A stretch of 44,945 nucleotides of DNA from an uncultured Eubacteriales bacterium (GTDB taxonomy: Bacteria > Bacillota > Clostridia > Christensenellales > Aristaeellaceae): assembly GCA_900318145.1 (NCBI GenBank), contig ONJM01000025.1:1-44945 (forward strand), given 5' to 3'. The notes beneath the pieces are model-generated. The model was not told where the DNA came from, did no database searches, and saw only the letters and a list, made by a program, of their open reading frames with translations. The position numbers and the translations under genes were made by a program. This document shows positions 10,501 to 17,284 of the stretch, one piece after another. Position 1 is the stretch's first letter; every line of letters starts with the position of its first letter.

Positions 10501-10719
10501 TGGGGCGAGGAAAACGATAAGATGGTGATTTCGGAAGTGCCCACCACCGTGGACGGCGCATACCGGTACTGGGAGAAACGCGTGGAGCGCCTTCGGAATA
10601 CGTGCCGGTGGCGGCCGAACAGGCTGTGGCAGTTCACCCAGGACGCATTCAACCTGACGAACGCGGAGATGGAGGAATACTTCGGACCGAAACCGGACGT
10701 ACCTCCGGACGCCGTATAA
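7531..10719 (+). CDS. Membrane-anchored CotH kinase with three lamin-tail domains
   Basis: 1,062 residues. A short, very basic N-terminus (RRRKQR) precedes one membrane helix at about 29-50, so the rest should lie outside the membrane. Three lamin-tail-like beta domains start near residues 88, 239 and 400, each with an (I/N)EVMA.N or SEIMASN start and a PDWIE(I/V/L) motif. A chitobiase/HEX-like segment (FYTTDGSDP) follows near 560. A CotH domain occupies about 650-1010, with YALYLNGRYWGHMNLRER-like and RWVLYDVDYGLYS motifs. CotH proteins are atypical kinases; Bacillus CotH phosphorylates spore-coat proteins. Here the substrate is unknown and a surface role is as likely as a spore role. It is the first gene of an operon with DUF4956 and VTC genes, a neighbourhood I know from other Clostridia. 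Start ATG has a GAGGAGGG ribosome site. Confidence 0.9.
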   Translation: MDSQGNPTRGRRAASRATKLRRRKQRMNAVLLIGAIAAVLWLVFVLPTWLGLPSPFAELKRASKTIGTESGTVEGASELSNLYDGLRISEIMASNKSSVTDETGGYPDWIEIWNSSDREINLKGVGLSDDGISVKFLFPAVTLRPDGRVIVFCDNVNQAEGNRPFHAKFKLSSLGETVYLYDPNAYLIDSVKFPIMASDESWALTADGYRNVAWFSPGYENTEEGYLAYRESISVADGSVVINEVMADPLTGLRDDEDELVDWIELYNTTDRDIDLSLYALSDNEKRPLKWRFPDGARIAAHGYYLVFCTGKDRADTSLNGVYHTNFRISAENETVILSDSQGRVVDRVMIDNLPEDCSWGRNDYGQLQVFKTPTPTLPNNQSGFNQMDINLRALNKTGVWISEVMASNSATTTYNGAGYPDWIEVYNSGNSTVDLSDWGLSDNLGRGRKWQFPKGTVIAPGEYKVVLCDGDTAKNTVTQPHASFKIGKLKEEIITLTDPTGRVLDKVILPGMKTDVSYGRTIGLAGLFYYDAPTPFKANGTGFTGYAEAPAFTLSPGQYSSTQYVEITIPEGTQVFYTTDGSDPTQQSNPYNGERLELVQVCSVIRARAYGVGLVKPSDIITGTYFINAYHALPIVSVVTDPSHLWDAETGLLTIGSNAIKEAGKLPFKNTVYRKMKDAGTRYECSVELYDDAGTLLLNQYCEFGLMGDYSLDMPQKSFKFRSKSKYGSKTFNAKLFPDRSYTEYKGFVLRNSGNDCMFTRLQDGFQGHLMDLYGTTIAHQAWKPYAVYLNGRYWGHMNLRERTDKYMIAQFEGLSLDEADKIDLLQGNGSVKSGSNKEFKAMRKKIKEGNPAKNPEDLQYILDNVDVDNLFEYMAFEMFFGNSDIGNTRYYRTNQPGSKWRWVLYDVDYGLYSSSFNSPWSYTKEKGMGQKYIDNTIFMKLLSVPEYKARYLRIYGNIFRKFTTEFMIETLNDMVKIIEPEMQLHWARWGEENDKMVISEVPTTVDGAYRYWEKRVERLRNTCRWRPNRLWQFTQDAFNLTNAEMEEYFGPKPDVPPDAV

Positions 10720-10764
10720 AAAGAGACAGGGATTCAGAACGCAGATACAGAGGAGGAAACAGAC

Positions 10765-11475
10765 ATGTTCATTTCTACCGCATACGCAGCAGGGGCCAGT
10801 TCCGTGCTGAAGAACAGTTCCGACCTGAGCTCCTATTTTCTCAGCCAGTTTGAGAACCTGACTCCGTGGAAAATCGTGATCGGTCTGGTGATGGGATGCG
10901 TGGTCGGACTGATTATCGCCTTTGTGTACAAGCGGTGCTACCGGGGGGTGCTGTACAGCCCGACGTTCGCAATGACGCTGATGATGCTGACGCTGATTAC
11001 AACGCCGGTGGTTATGTGCATCAAGAGCGATATTGCACTGAGCATGGGTATGGTCGGCGCACTGAGTATCGTGCGTTTCCGTACGGCGGTGAAGGATCCG
11101 ATGGATACGGCGTATATGTTCTGGGCGCTGACGATGGGGATTCTGCTCGGCGCGGAGCTTTACGTCCACGCGCTGGCGGTGGTGCTGGGCATCAGCATTA
11201 TCCTGTTTGTTATGACGTTTGTACGCTTCCGGAATCCCAACGGATATCTGCTGGTGGTGCATTATGACGATTACGCGGAGCAGGAGATTACCCAGCTGCT
11301 GCGCAGAACGGTGAAGCAGCGGAAGCTGCGGAGCAAGACGGTGACCCGCTCCGGCGCGGAGATGACGGTGGAGGTCCGGCTTGACAGCAAGCAGGATCTG
11401 GTCAGCGCGGTGCTCAATATCGAGGGCGTGCATGACGCAACGCTGGTGGCATGCCAGACGGAAGCAGGGCAGTAA
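10765..11475 (+). CDS. DUF4956 multi-pass membrane protein
   Basis: 236 residues. Hydrophobic segments lie at about 36-55, 66-85 and 115-152 (two helices), with a shorter one near 89-103. The conserved DUF4956 stretch around 95-112 contains GALSIVRFRTAVKDP. A soluble C-terminal domain of about 80 residues (from 155) is expected in the cytoplasm and ends close to the stop. The molecular function is not known. DUF4956 genes commonly sit next to VTC-domain polymerase and CotH genes, as here, so it may form a membrane partner or channel for a polyphosphate product; that is inference. Ribosome site AGAGGAGGAAACAGAC. It follows the CotH gene by 45 bases with no terminator between. Confidence 0.9.
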   Translation: MFISTAYAAGASSVLKNSSDLSSYFLSQFENLTPWKIVIGLVMGCVVGLIIAFVYKRCYRGVLYSPTFAMTLMMLTLITTPVVMCIKSDIALSMGMVGALSIVRFRTAVKDPMDTAYMFWALTMGILLGAELYVHALAVVLGISIILFVMTFVRFRNPNGYLLVVHYDDYAEQEITQLLRRTVKQRKLRSKTVTRSGAEMTVEVRLDSKQDLVSAVLNIEGVHDATLVACQTEAGQ

Positions 11476-11476
11476 A

Positions 11477-11602
11477 CGGGGGGCTTTCCGATCGCCCCCC
11501 AGACCCCCTTCGGGTCATACGGGAAAAGCTGGTCAGTACCGGGGGGCTTTCCGATCGCCCCCGGACCCCCTTCGGTCCATACGGGAAAGCCGGTCAATAA
11601 AC
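11477..11602. repeat. Two-copy 63-bp tandem repeat with GC-rich hairpin, intercistronic
   Basis: Two near-identical 63-base units begin at 11477 and 11540. Each starts with a CGGGGGGCTTTCC motif and holds a palindrome in which GGGGGGC pairs with GCCCCCC (unit 1; slightly shorter in unit 2) around TTTCCGATC. No T-run follows, so it is not a normal terminator. It fills most of the 163-base gap between the DUF4956 and VTC genes, where it could act on mRNA stability or ribosome loading within the operon. Confidence 0.85.
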
Positions 11603-11638
11603 GGGGATAAAAAGCTGCAGGGAAAGGAGTGAATCCGG

Positions 11639-12355
11639 ATGAGTACGATGAATACTTTGCCTTTGCGGCACGAACTGAAGTATTTTATCAATGAACGGCA
11701 GTATTTCGTGATGTCGGGCATTCTGGATTCCGTGCTTTCCAGGGATCCGAACGGGGACGAATACAACGAATATCACATCCGGTCGCTGTACTTTGACACG
11801 ATCTTCAATTCCGCGCTGTACGACAAGCTGAACGGCGTGCAGAACCGCGACAAGTACCGGATCCGGATTTACAATTTCAGCGACAAGGTCATCAAACTGG
11901 AATGCAAAACAAAGGTGGGCTCCCTGATTTCCAAGCGGAGCCTGACAATTCCGAAGCTTCTTTGCGAGCAGCTGATGGCGGGGGATCCGGCGGGACTGGA
12001 AACGACACGCAGCGGCCTGCTGAACGATATGTACCGGGAGATGACGGTAAACCTGATGCGGCCGGTGGTGCTGGTGGACTATGTGCGGGAAGCGTATCTG
12101 CATCCCGCGGAGGAGGTCCGGATCACGTTTGACAAGCAGCTGCGAACGGGCCTGTACAGCAAGGAGCTGTTCGATCCCTATGTTCCGACAATCCCGCCTT
12201 TTGACAATAATGTGATTATCCTGGAAGTGAAATACAACCACGCGCTGCCGACTTATATACGGGATCTTCTGAGCGAGTACTGCCAGGGCGCCCAGCCCAG
12301 CGCCATCAGCAAGTATACCTGGTGCAGGCGGTTTGAGGGAATGGGAGAGGAATAA
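11639..12355 (+). CDS. VTC-domain polyphosphate polymerase
   Basis: 238 residues, the size of a stand-alone VTC domain. VTC domains form a tunnel of basic residues in which inorganic polyphosphate is made from ATP. The expected strand motifs are visible in order: RHELKYF near 10, RSLYFD, KYRIRIY, KLECKTK, SKRSL, RPVVLVDYVREAY, VRITFDKQLRTG and ILEVKYN. Lys/Arg residues and the acidic metal-binding Glu of EVKYN are present. No membrane segment is seen, so it likely works at the inner face of the membrane with the neighbouring DUF4956 protein. The start is fixed by AAAGGAGTGAATCCGG before the ATG. The next gene begins 6 bases after its stop, so the two are probably translationally coupled. Confidence 0.92.
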   Translation: MSTMNTLPLRHELKYFINERQYFVMSGILDSVLSRDPNGDEYNEYHIRSLYFDTIFNSALYDKLNGVQNRDKYRIRIYNFSDKVIKLECKTKVGSLISKRSLTIPKLLCEQLMAGDPAGLETTRSGLLNDMYREMTVNLMRPVVLVDYVREAYLHPAEEVRITFDKQLRTGLYSKELFDPYVPTIPPFDNNVIILEVKYNHALPTYIRDLLSEYCQGAQPSAISKYTWCRRFEGMGEE

Positions 12356-12360
12356 GTGAG

Positions 12361-13443
12361 ATGAAGAGGGCCGCAGCGATGCTGCTTGGTTTCCTGCTGA
12401 CACTGTACACAGCCGCGCAGGCTGTGGCGGAAAAGGTGGTTACGCTTACCTTCGCCGGGGACTGTACGCTGGGCTGTGAGGAACTGACACGGGGAAATCC
12501 GGACTCCTTTGACGCCTTTGTGAAGGAAAAAGGATACGGCTATTTTTTTGAAAATTTCCGGGACCTGTTTTCCGGGGACGACTGTACGGTGGTGAACCTG
12601 GAAGGCGTGCTGTCCGACCATACCGGAGGGGAGGTCACAGGGAAGGCTTTCCGTTTTCGCGGCGCGGAGCGTTTTGTGAATATCCTGAAGGAAGGTTCCG
12701 TCGAGGCAGTATCCCTGGCGAACAACCATACGAAGGATTATTCCCTGCAGGGCCTGAAAAACACCATGCGGGTGCTGGACGAGGCCGGCATCGGATGGGC
12801 ACGGGACAGGGAACTCTGGTTTTTCGAAAAGGACGGCATACGCATCGCGTTCGTTTCCGTGGACTATTACGCGTTCATCAATTCAGCCATGCAGATCCGG
12901 GATGAGCTGCTGAAGCTCCGGAAGAACGGGGAAATCAACGCGGCGGTGCTGCTGATGCATCAGGGAAACGAGTATGAACCGAAGCACAGCGCCGAACAGC
13001 GTACGACCGCGGAATTCTTCATCAGCAAGGCGAAGGTGGATCTGGTCGTCGCGCATCACCCGCATGTGCTGCAGGGAATCGGGATCATTGACAACCGCAC
13101 CGTGCTCTATTCGCTGGGTAATTTTGTTTTCGGCGGATACAGCGCGGTTTCCAGAGGACCGGCGACCAATTCCCTGTATACCGCCGCGGCGCGGGCGGAA
13201 ATGCATTTTTCGGACGACGGAGAGTATATCGGGCAGCGGATTACCCTGTACCCCGCCTATGACAGCGGGAAGGATCCCGCGAACAACTACCAGCCGGTCC
13301 GGGTGAACACGGAGGACGCGGCCCCGGTGATCGAAGCGATCCAGCAGGATACGCCCTGGCAGCTGCCGGAGGCGGAAACGGACAGCAGCGGAATGGCGGT
13401 CCTGCCGCTGGAATACCTTGCCGCGGACAGTGCCGGCGAATAA
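12361..13443 (+). CDS. Secreted CapA/PGA_cap metallophosphatase-fold protein
   Basis: 360 residues with a signal peptide (about 1-23, ending AQAVAEK). The PGA_cap/CapA motifs follow in order: TFAGDCTLG with the first metal Asp, NLEGVLSD, SLANNHTKDYSLQGL, LMHQGNEYEP, VVAHHPHVLQGI and LYSLGNFVFGG. CapA-like proteins share a calcineurin-like phosphoesterase fold and are best known from poly-gamma-glutamate capsule synthesis. No capB/capC partners are present here, so a capsule role is not supported. Within this operon an extracytoplasmic phosphoesterase acting on a phosphate polymer would fit, but that is inference. Its start is 6 bases after the VTC stop, and its ribosome site (GGGAGAGGAA) lies in the end of the VTC gene. 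Confidence 0.88.
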   Translation: MKRAAAMLLGFLLTLYTAAQAVAEKVVTLTFAGDCTLGCEELTRGNPDSFDAFVKEKGYGYFFENFRDLFSGDDCTVVNLEGVLSDHTGGEVTGKAFRFRGAERFVNILKEGSVEAVSLANNHTKDYSLQGLKNTMRVLDEAGIGWARDRELWFFEKDGIRIAFVSVDYYAFINSAMQIRDELLKLRKNGEINAAVLLMHQGNEYEPKHSAEQRTTAEFFISKAKVDLVVAHHPHVLQGIGIIDNRTVLYSLGNFVFGGYSAVSRGPATNSLYTAAARAEMHFSDDGEYIGQRITLYPAYDSGKDPANNYQPVRVNTEDAAPVIEAIQQDTPWQLPEAETDSSGMAVLPLEYLAADSAGE

Positions 13444-13479
13444 AATCCCTCGGGAGTGTAAGATACGGAGGAAAGAGAC

Positions 13480-15369
13480 ATGGAAGCATTGATTCCGAAA
13501 TGGCACCGAGAACTGGAGCTTTTCAGCGCCATCAAACCGCTGCTGATTCTGGAGGGGAACATTACCGACCAGTACCGCTATCCCACGGAGGGTTCCGTGC
13601 GGCAGGACGAGATCATTTCCCTGAGCCGCTACCTGCAGGCGTATTTTGCCGATCAGGGATACGATCAGGTGATTTTTTACAGCAATCTGCTTGGATTTGT
13701 GAGCCCCTTCGATCCTTCCATGCTGGAGCGCTACGCGGCGCTGACCGGGACGGAGATCAAGAACGGCGCGATTCCGTCGGAATTCAAAGGGAACGCTGCT
13801 GAGACGGCGCCCAACGTTATCCGCCGGGCGATGAGCCAGCAGCAGGCCGCGACGGTGACCATCATGGAAATGGCCAGCCACTATATCACTACGCCCGAAC
13901 GCATGGACCAGCAGGATGTGAACAGCTTCAATATCCTGATGCAGAGCGCGCTGAGCGCGTCCTGGGTGCGGACAGCCCACGGAAAGAAGCAGAATCTGCT
14001 GATCCTGCTGGTGAACAAGCTGAACGACCTGCCGGCCTGGTTCTATCTGAACAATCCGGTCTGCAAGATCCTGCAGCTGGAAGCACCGGACCGGGAAGAG
14101 CGGAAGCGCATGATGACCGGTTCAAATTTTGCCACCTTCTTTTCCGGAACGGTGTACCGGCGCGATATGCCATACTATCAGGCGCACGAGGACGAACTGG
14201 AGCGGATCAAGGAAAAGTTCGTCGGTCTGACGGAAGGTATGACCTTTACGGAACTGGACGAGATGCGGATGCTGTGCAAGCGGGAGGAAATGCCCGTACG
14301 GGATCTGTGCAAGATCGTGGATCTGTATAAATACGGCATCAAGGAGAACCCCTGGAGTACGCTGAGCGTGAAGAGCCTGAAGACGGCAAAACAGGATTTC
14401 GAAAAGCGGATCAAGGGGCAGGATACGGCGCTGGAGCGCACGCTGGACGTGGTAAAGCGCGCGGTAACCGGCATGAACGGACTGAATTCCTCCTCCACGG
14501 GAAAACCCAAGGGCGTTCTGTTCTTCGCGGGACCTACGGGCACCGGCAAAACGGAAACCGCCAAAGCGCTGGCCGAGAAGCTGTTCGGTGATGAAAGCAC
14601 CTGTATCCGATTCGACATGAGCGAATACGGGCAGAGCCATTCGGACCAGAAGCTGATGGGCGCGCCTCCCGGATACGTCGGATACGAAGCCGGCGGCCAG
14701 CTGACAAACGCCGTCAAGAAAAATCCCTTCTGCATTCTGCTTTTTGACGAGATTGAAAAGGCACATTCCACAATCCTGGATAAGTTCCTGCAGATCCTGG
14801 AAGACGGCCGGATGACGGACGGGCAGGGGAATACGGTATATTTTTCCGAGACGATCATCATCTTTACCAGCAACCTGGGCATCTACGTAAAGGACGCATT
14901 CGGCAACCGGCAGCCCAACGTAACCATGGACATGGAATATCCGGAGGTGCAGTCCAGGGTGCGCGACGCAATTGAGGATTACTTCAAGCTGGAATTGGGA
15001 CGTCCCGAAATCCTGAACCGCATCGGTGAAAACATTGTGGTATTCGACTATATCCGCAAGGAAGCGGCGGATCTGATCCTCCGGGGGCAGGTGAACAAAA
15101 TCATCGCCAAAATGCGGGAGCAGAAGAATATCGAAATCAGCATCGAGGACTACGCGTACAACAGCCTGGAAGAGGCTGCCACGGCCGACCTGTCCAACGG
15201 CGGGAGGGGAATCGGAAACCAGGTGGAAAGCCTGGTGATCAATCCCCTGAGCCGGTGGCTGTTTGACCATGAAATTACAGACAACGCGAAGATTGTGATC
15301 GAGACCTTTGAGACGGCAGCTAATCCGCCGAGCATACGCTGCCGTGTGGAAGGAGGAGAAAAAGCATGA
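13480..15369 (+). CDS. ClpB-like AAA+ ATPase with degenerate N-terminal AAA module
   Basis: 629 residues. The C-terminal half is a ClpA/B second-type AAA+ domain: Walker A GPTGTGKT (351-358), pore loop GYVGYEAGG (about 397-405), Walker [11 protein letters not shown] with D423/E424, sensor 1 FTSNLG, and a ClpB D2-small-type C-terminus from about 520. Residues 1-300 look like a second AAA-fold unit that has lost its nucleotide site: where a Walker A is expected there is [11 protein letters not shown], while Walker-B-like (TVTIMEM) and sensor-like ([16 protein letters not shown]) strands remain. It lacks the ClpB N-domain and the coiled-coil middle domain. A cytoplasmic protein unfoldase is likely; partner and substrate are unknown. 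The last gene of the operon overlaps its stop by four bases. Ribosome site CGGAGGAAAGAGAC. Confidence 0.9.
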   Translation: MEALIPKWHRELELFSAIKPLLILEGNITDQYRYPTEGSVRQDEIISLSRYLQAYFADQGYDQVIFYSNLLGFVSPFDPSMLERYAALTGTEIKNGAIPSEFKGNAAETAPNVIRRAMSQQQAATVTIMEMASHYITTPERMDQQDVNSFNILMQSALSASWVRTAHGKKQNLLILLVNKLNDLPAWFYLNNPVCKILQLEAPDREERKRMMTGSNFATFFSGTVYRRDMPYYQAHEDELERIKEKFVGLTEGMTFTELDEMRMLCKREEMPVRDLCKIVDLYKYGIKENPWSTLSVKSLKTAKQDFEKRIKGQDTALERTLDVVKRAVTGMNGLNSSSTGKPKGVLFFAGPTGTGKTETAKALAEKLFGDESTCIRFDMSEYGQSHSDQKLMGAPPGYVGYEAGGQLTNAVKKNPFCILLFDEIEKAHSTILDKFLQILEDGRMTDGQGNTVYFSETIIIFTSNLGIYVKDAFGNRQPNVTMDMEYPEVQSRVRDAIEDYFKLELGRPEILNRIGENIVVFDYIRKEAADLILRGQVNKIIAKMREQKNIEISIEDYAYNSLEEAATADLSNGGRGIGNQVESLVINPLSRWLFDHEITDNAKIVIETFETAANPPSIRCRVEGGEKA

Positions 15370-16025
15370 CGGAGGATATCAACCGCATGACAGACACAAA
15401 TGAGCTGCTGCGGAAAATGCGCGCGATTACCGCAGACCTCTGGAGAGAATCCCCGGATGTGACCGCGGAACCGAAACCCGCTCCGGAAAAGCCGGCGCGC
15501 GTGGTGGTGAAGCGTCCGGACATCGGGATCGACAACCTCTGGATGACGGCGGACGAGACCATCGACTGGACGGACGCGCTGGGTCACGATTATCCGGCTG
15601 ACGGACTGACGAGCATCCGTCTGTGGAACTTCTACCATAAACAGGCGGAAGCCGTCCTTTCCGGAGATACGAAGGCTTACGCGGAAGTGCTGAAAAAGGC
15701 CAATCCGCTGGGAGAACTGACGGCGTTCGCGGAAGGTATCAGTATGCGGGCACCGGATCCGGGCAGGGTAGAAGGTCACTTCAACTGCCGGGAAGAGTAT
15801 ATGACGGATAACGCAAAGAAATATCTGAGCGCCATGGGCGTCCGGATTGCCAGGGATCTGCTGGCGTGCCTGCCGGTGGACGAGGTGGGCGTCACAGCTT
15901 CCCGGGACGGGGAGACCGTGATGGACGTTACCTACCGGCGGGAACAGCTGCTTCACCGGAATTTCAGCTTCCTGGATCCGGTGAAGCTGACGGAGGAATG
16001 CGGAGCGGTGTTCAGCGACAAGTGA
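15366..16025 (+). CDS. Unrecognised protein coupled to the ClpB-like ATPase
   Basis: 219 residues, no family recognised. Its ATG overlaps the stop of the ATPase gene (ATGA), which implies translational coupling and often equal production. The first 60 residues are charged and Pro-rich (TAEPKPAPEKPAR) and look flexible. The rest seems a single alpha/beta domain, with a central helix-rich part (SIRLWNFYHKQAEAVL) and a C-terminal part with four cysteines in the protein as a whole or fewer. There is no signal peptide or membrane helix, so it is expected in the cytoplasm. The tight linkage suggests an adaptor, regulator or substrate of the ATPase; this is inferred from position only. It is the last gene before the bidirectional terminator. 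Confidence 0.85.
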   Translation: MTEDINRMTDTNELLRKMRAITADLWRESPDVTAEPKPAPEKPARVVVKRPDIGIDNLWMTADETIDWTDALGHDYPADGLTSIRLWNFYHKQAEAVLSGDTKAYAEVLKKANPLGELTAFAEGISMRAPDPGRVEGHFNCREEYMTDNAKKYLSAMGVRIARDLLACLPVDEVGVTASRDGETVMDVTYRREQLLHRNFSFLDPVKLTEECGAVFSDK

Positions 16026-16045
16026 CCAGAGAGCTGGCATAACAG

Positions 16046-16076
16046 AACGGGCCGGGCTTTTACAGCCCGGCCCGTT
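16046..16076. terminator. Bidirectional terminator hairpin between convergent genes
   Basis: A perfect 12-bp stem (AACGGGCCGGGC with its complement) closes a 7-base loop. It lies 20 bases after the plus-strand operon and 17 bases after the end of the minus-strand glycosidase gene. No long T-run on either side, but its position and stem strength support termination in both directions. Confidence 0.75.
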
Positions 16077-16092
16077 CACGCTATCCGGCAGA

Positions 16093-17166
16093 TTACGGTT
16101 CCGCGGTGGCAAAGTAAATCATGTCCCAGAGATCGCGGCCCTGGCGGACCTCCGCCATATTGATCTTGCCCGTACCCCTGAAATACAGCACAGAGGATAC
16201 GCCGCCGTCCAGGTTATAGGCGAACTGCACGCCCCGGGCGGCAAGGAAATCCGAGAACTGAGGCAGCGTCAGGGAATAATTGCGGCCGGATTTTCTGACA
16301 GCGGTGGCCGCAAACATGTAGTGCAGCGGTCCAAGCTGGCAGAAAGCGACGCGCTGGGCATCCTCGTCTGACCGCATATACATCCAGGTGCCGCCTTTGG
16401 CACGGTCCGCTCCACGGTAATCATGGATCGCTTCACCGTTTTCCACGAGGATCGGACCGAACGCAAAGATATCGAGGACCTTTTTTCCTTCGAAGGTATA
16501 GGGATCATCCAGGTCGCCTTCCATGGCGGAATGAATTCCGTGGAAATCACCGGATTCGTCGACGATCAGAAGATCCATCCGGTACTTTCCGGCGGGATCC
16601 AGTCTGGATTTACAGTCAATCAGCTGCCCCTGCCGGAAAACGATCCCGAAGTTGTTTTTTTCAGCCCGTGAATTCGCTCCCCACGAGTCTCCGTTCAGGG
16701 CAACGACAGCATTGTACCGTTCCGCGAGCGTTACAATATCCCCCTGTTTTTTGTTATTCGAAAAATTACCGATCCTGTCCGCGTTGAACAGAGCGTCCAT
16801 GGAAGCGGTACGAAGCTGGGACGGGTCGGCGATTGTTATATCCGCCAGCCAGATCTGCGTACCGGTTTTGTCCTTCGGCTCATCCGGAACAAACCATCTT
16901 GTTTCGGAAACGACGACACGGATAGTGCTGTCCTCATAGATCCGGACCGGATTACCGTTTTCATCCTTCGTTTCGGAAAAACCATCCGCTTTCGGTTCGG
17001 GGCCCCAGGTAAAGTCAAGGGGCAAAGTGTATTCCGCAGCCTTCGGAATTTCTATATCTTCAACATCCGCGCCTTCGCACAGACCCGCCGCAGGCAGCAG
17101 CGCGGCAAGCAGAAGAAGCGGCAACAGGCGGCGGAGAAACAGGGAAACCGATTGAGTATTCTTCAT
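16093..17166 (-). CDS. Secreted phosphodiester glycosidase family protein (NAGPA/DUF2233)
   Basis: 357 residues with a clear signal peptide (about 1-31, basic start then LLPLLLLAALLPAAGLC). An Ala/Cys at the end may mark a lipoprotein-like or Ala-X-Ala site; I favour ordinary secretion. The NAGPA domain covers roughly 100-350, with the family motifs VALNGDSW and YNLDGGVSSVLYFRG near the C-terminus. NAGPA-type enzymes remove N-acetylglucosamine from phosphodiesters; bacterial homologues are thought to act on cell-wall or exopolysaccharide phosphodiester sugars. The exact substrate cannot be read from sequence. The start is fixed by AAGGAGTTCACA. It has its own promoter at 17227-17256, and a small hairpin (TTCGCC with GGCGAA) lies in its leader. 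Confidence 0.88.
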   Translation of the reverse strand: MKNTQSVSLFLRRLLPLLLLAALLPAAGLCEGADVEDIEIPKAAEYTLPLDFTWGPEPKADGFSETKDENGNPVRIYEDSTIRVVVSETRWFVPDEPKDKTGTQIWLADITIADPSQLRTASMDALFNADRIGNFSNNKKQGDIVTLAERYNAVVALNGDSWGANSRAEKNNFGIVFRQGQLIDCKSRLDPAGKYRMDLLIVDESGDFHGIHSAMEGDLDDPYTFEGKKVLDIFAFGPILVENGEAIHDYRGADRAKGGTWMYMRSDEDAQRVAFCQLGPLHYMFAATAVRKSGRNYSLTLPQFSDFLAARGVQFAYNLDGGVSSVLYFRGTGKINMAEVRQGRDLWDMIYFATAEP

Positions 17167-17226
17167 TGTGAACTCCTTGCGAACCCTTTATTTCGCCTTT
17201 TTCCGGCGAAGGAGAAAGGACAATAC

Positions 17227-17256
17227 ATTATATAAAAAGCCCTCTCACAAAGTCAA
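17227..17256 (-). promoter_or_regulatory. Sigma-A promoter of the glycosidase gene
   Basis: Read on the minus strand: TTGACT (17256-17251), an 18-base spacer, TATAAT (17232-17227). Leader of about 55 bases. Confidence 0.8.
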
Positions 17257-17284
17257 CGATTCAGCGGACTTCCGGCTTCCCGGA

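Noticed and set aside
11477-11602. The 63-bp repeat as a terminator or CRISPR-like array
   Set aside because: No T-run follows either hairpin, operon genes continue after it, and two contiguous units without spacers are not a CRISPR array.
12361-13443. Poly-gamma-glutamate capsule synthesis locus
   Set aside because: Only a CapA-like protein is present; CapB and CapC homologues are missing and the neighbours point to phosphate polymers.
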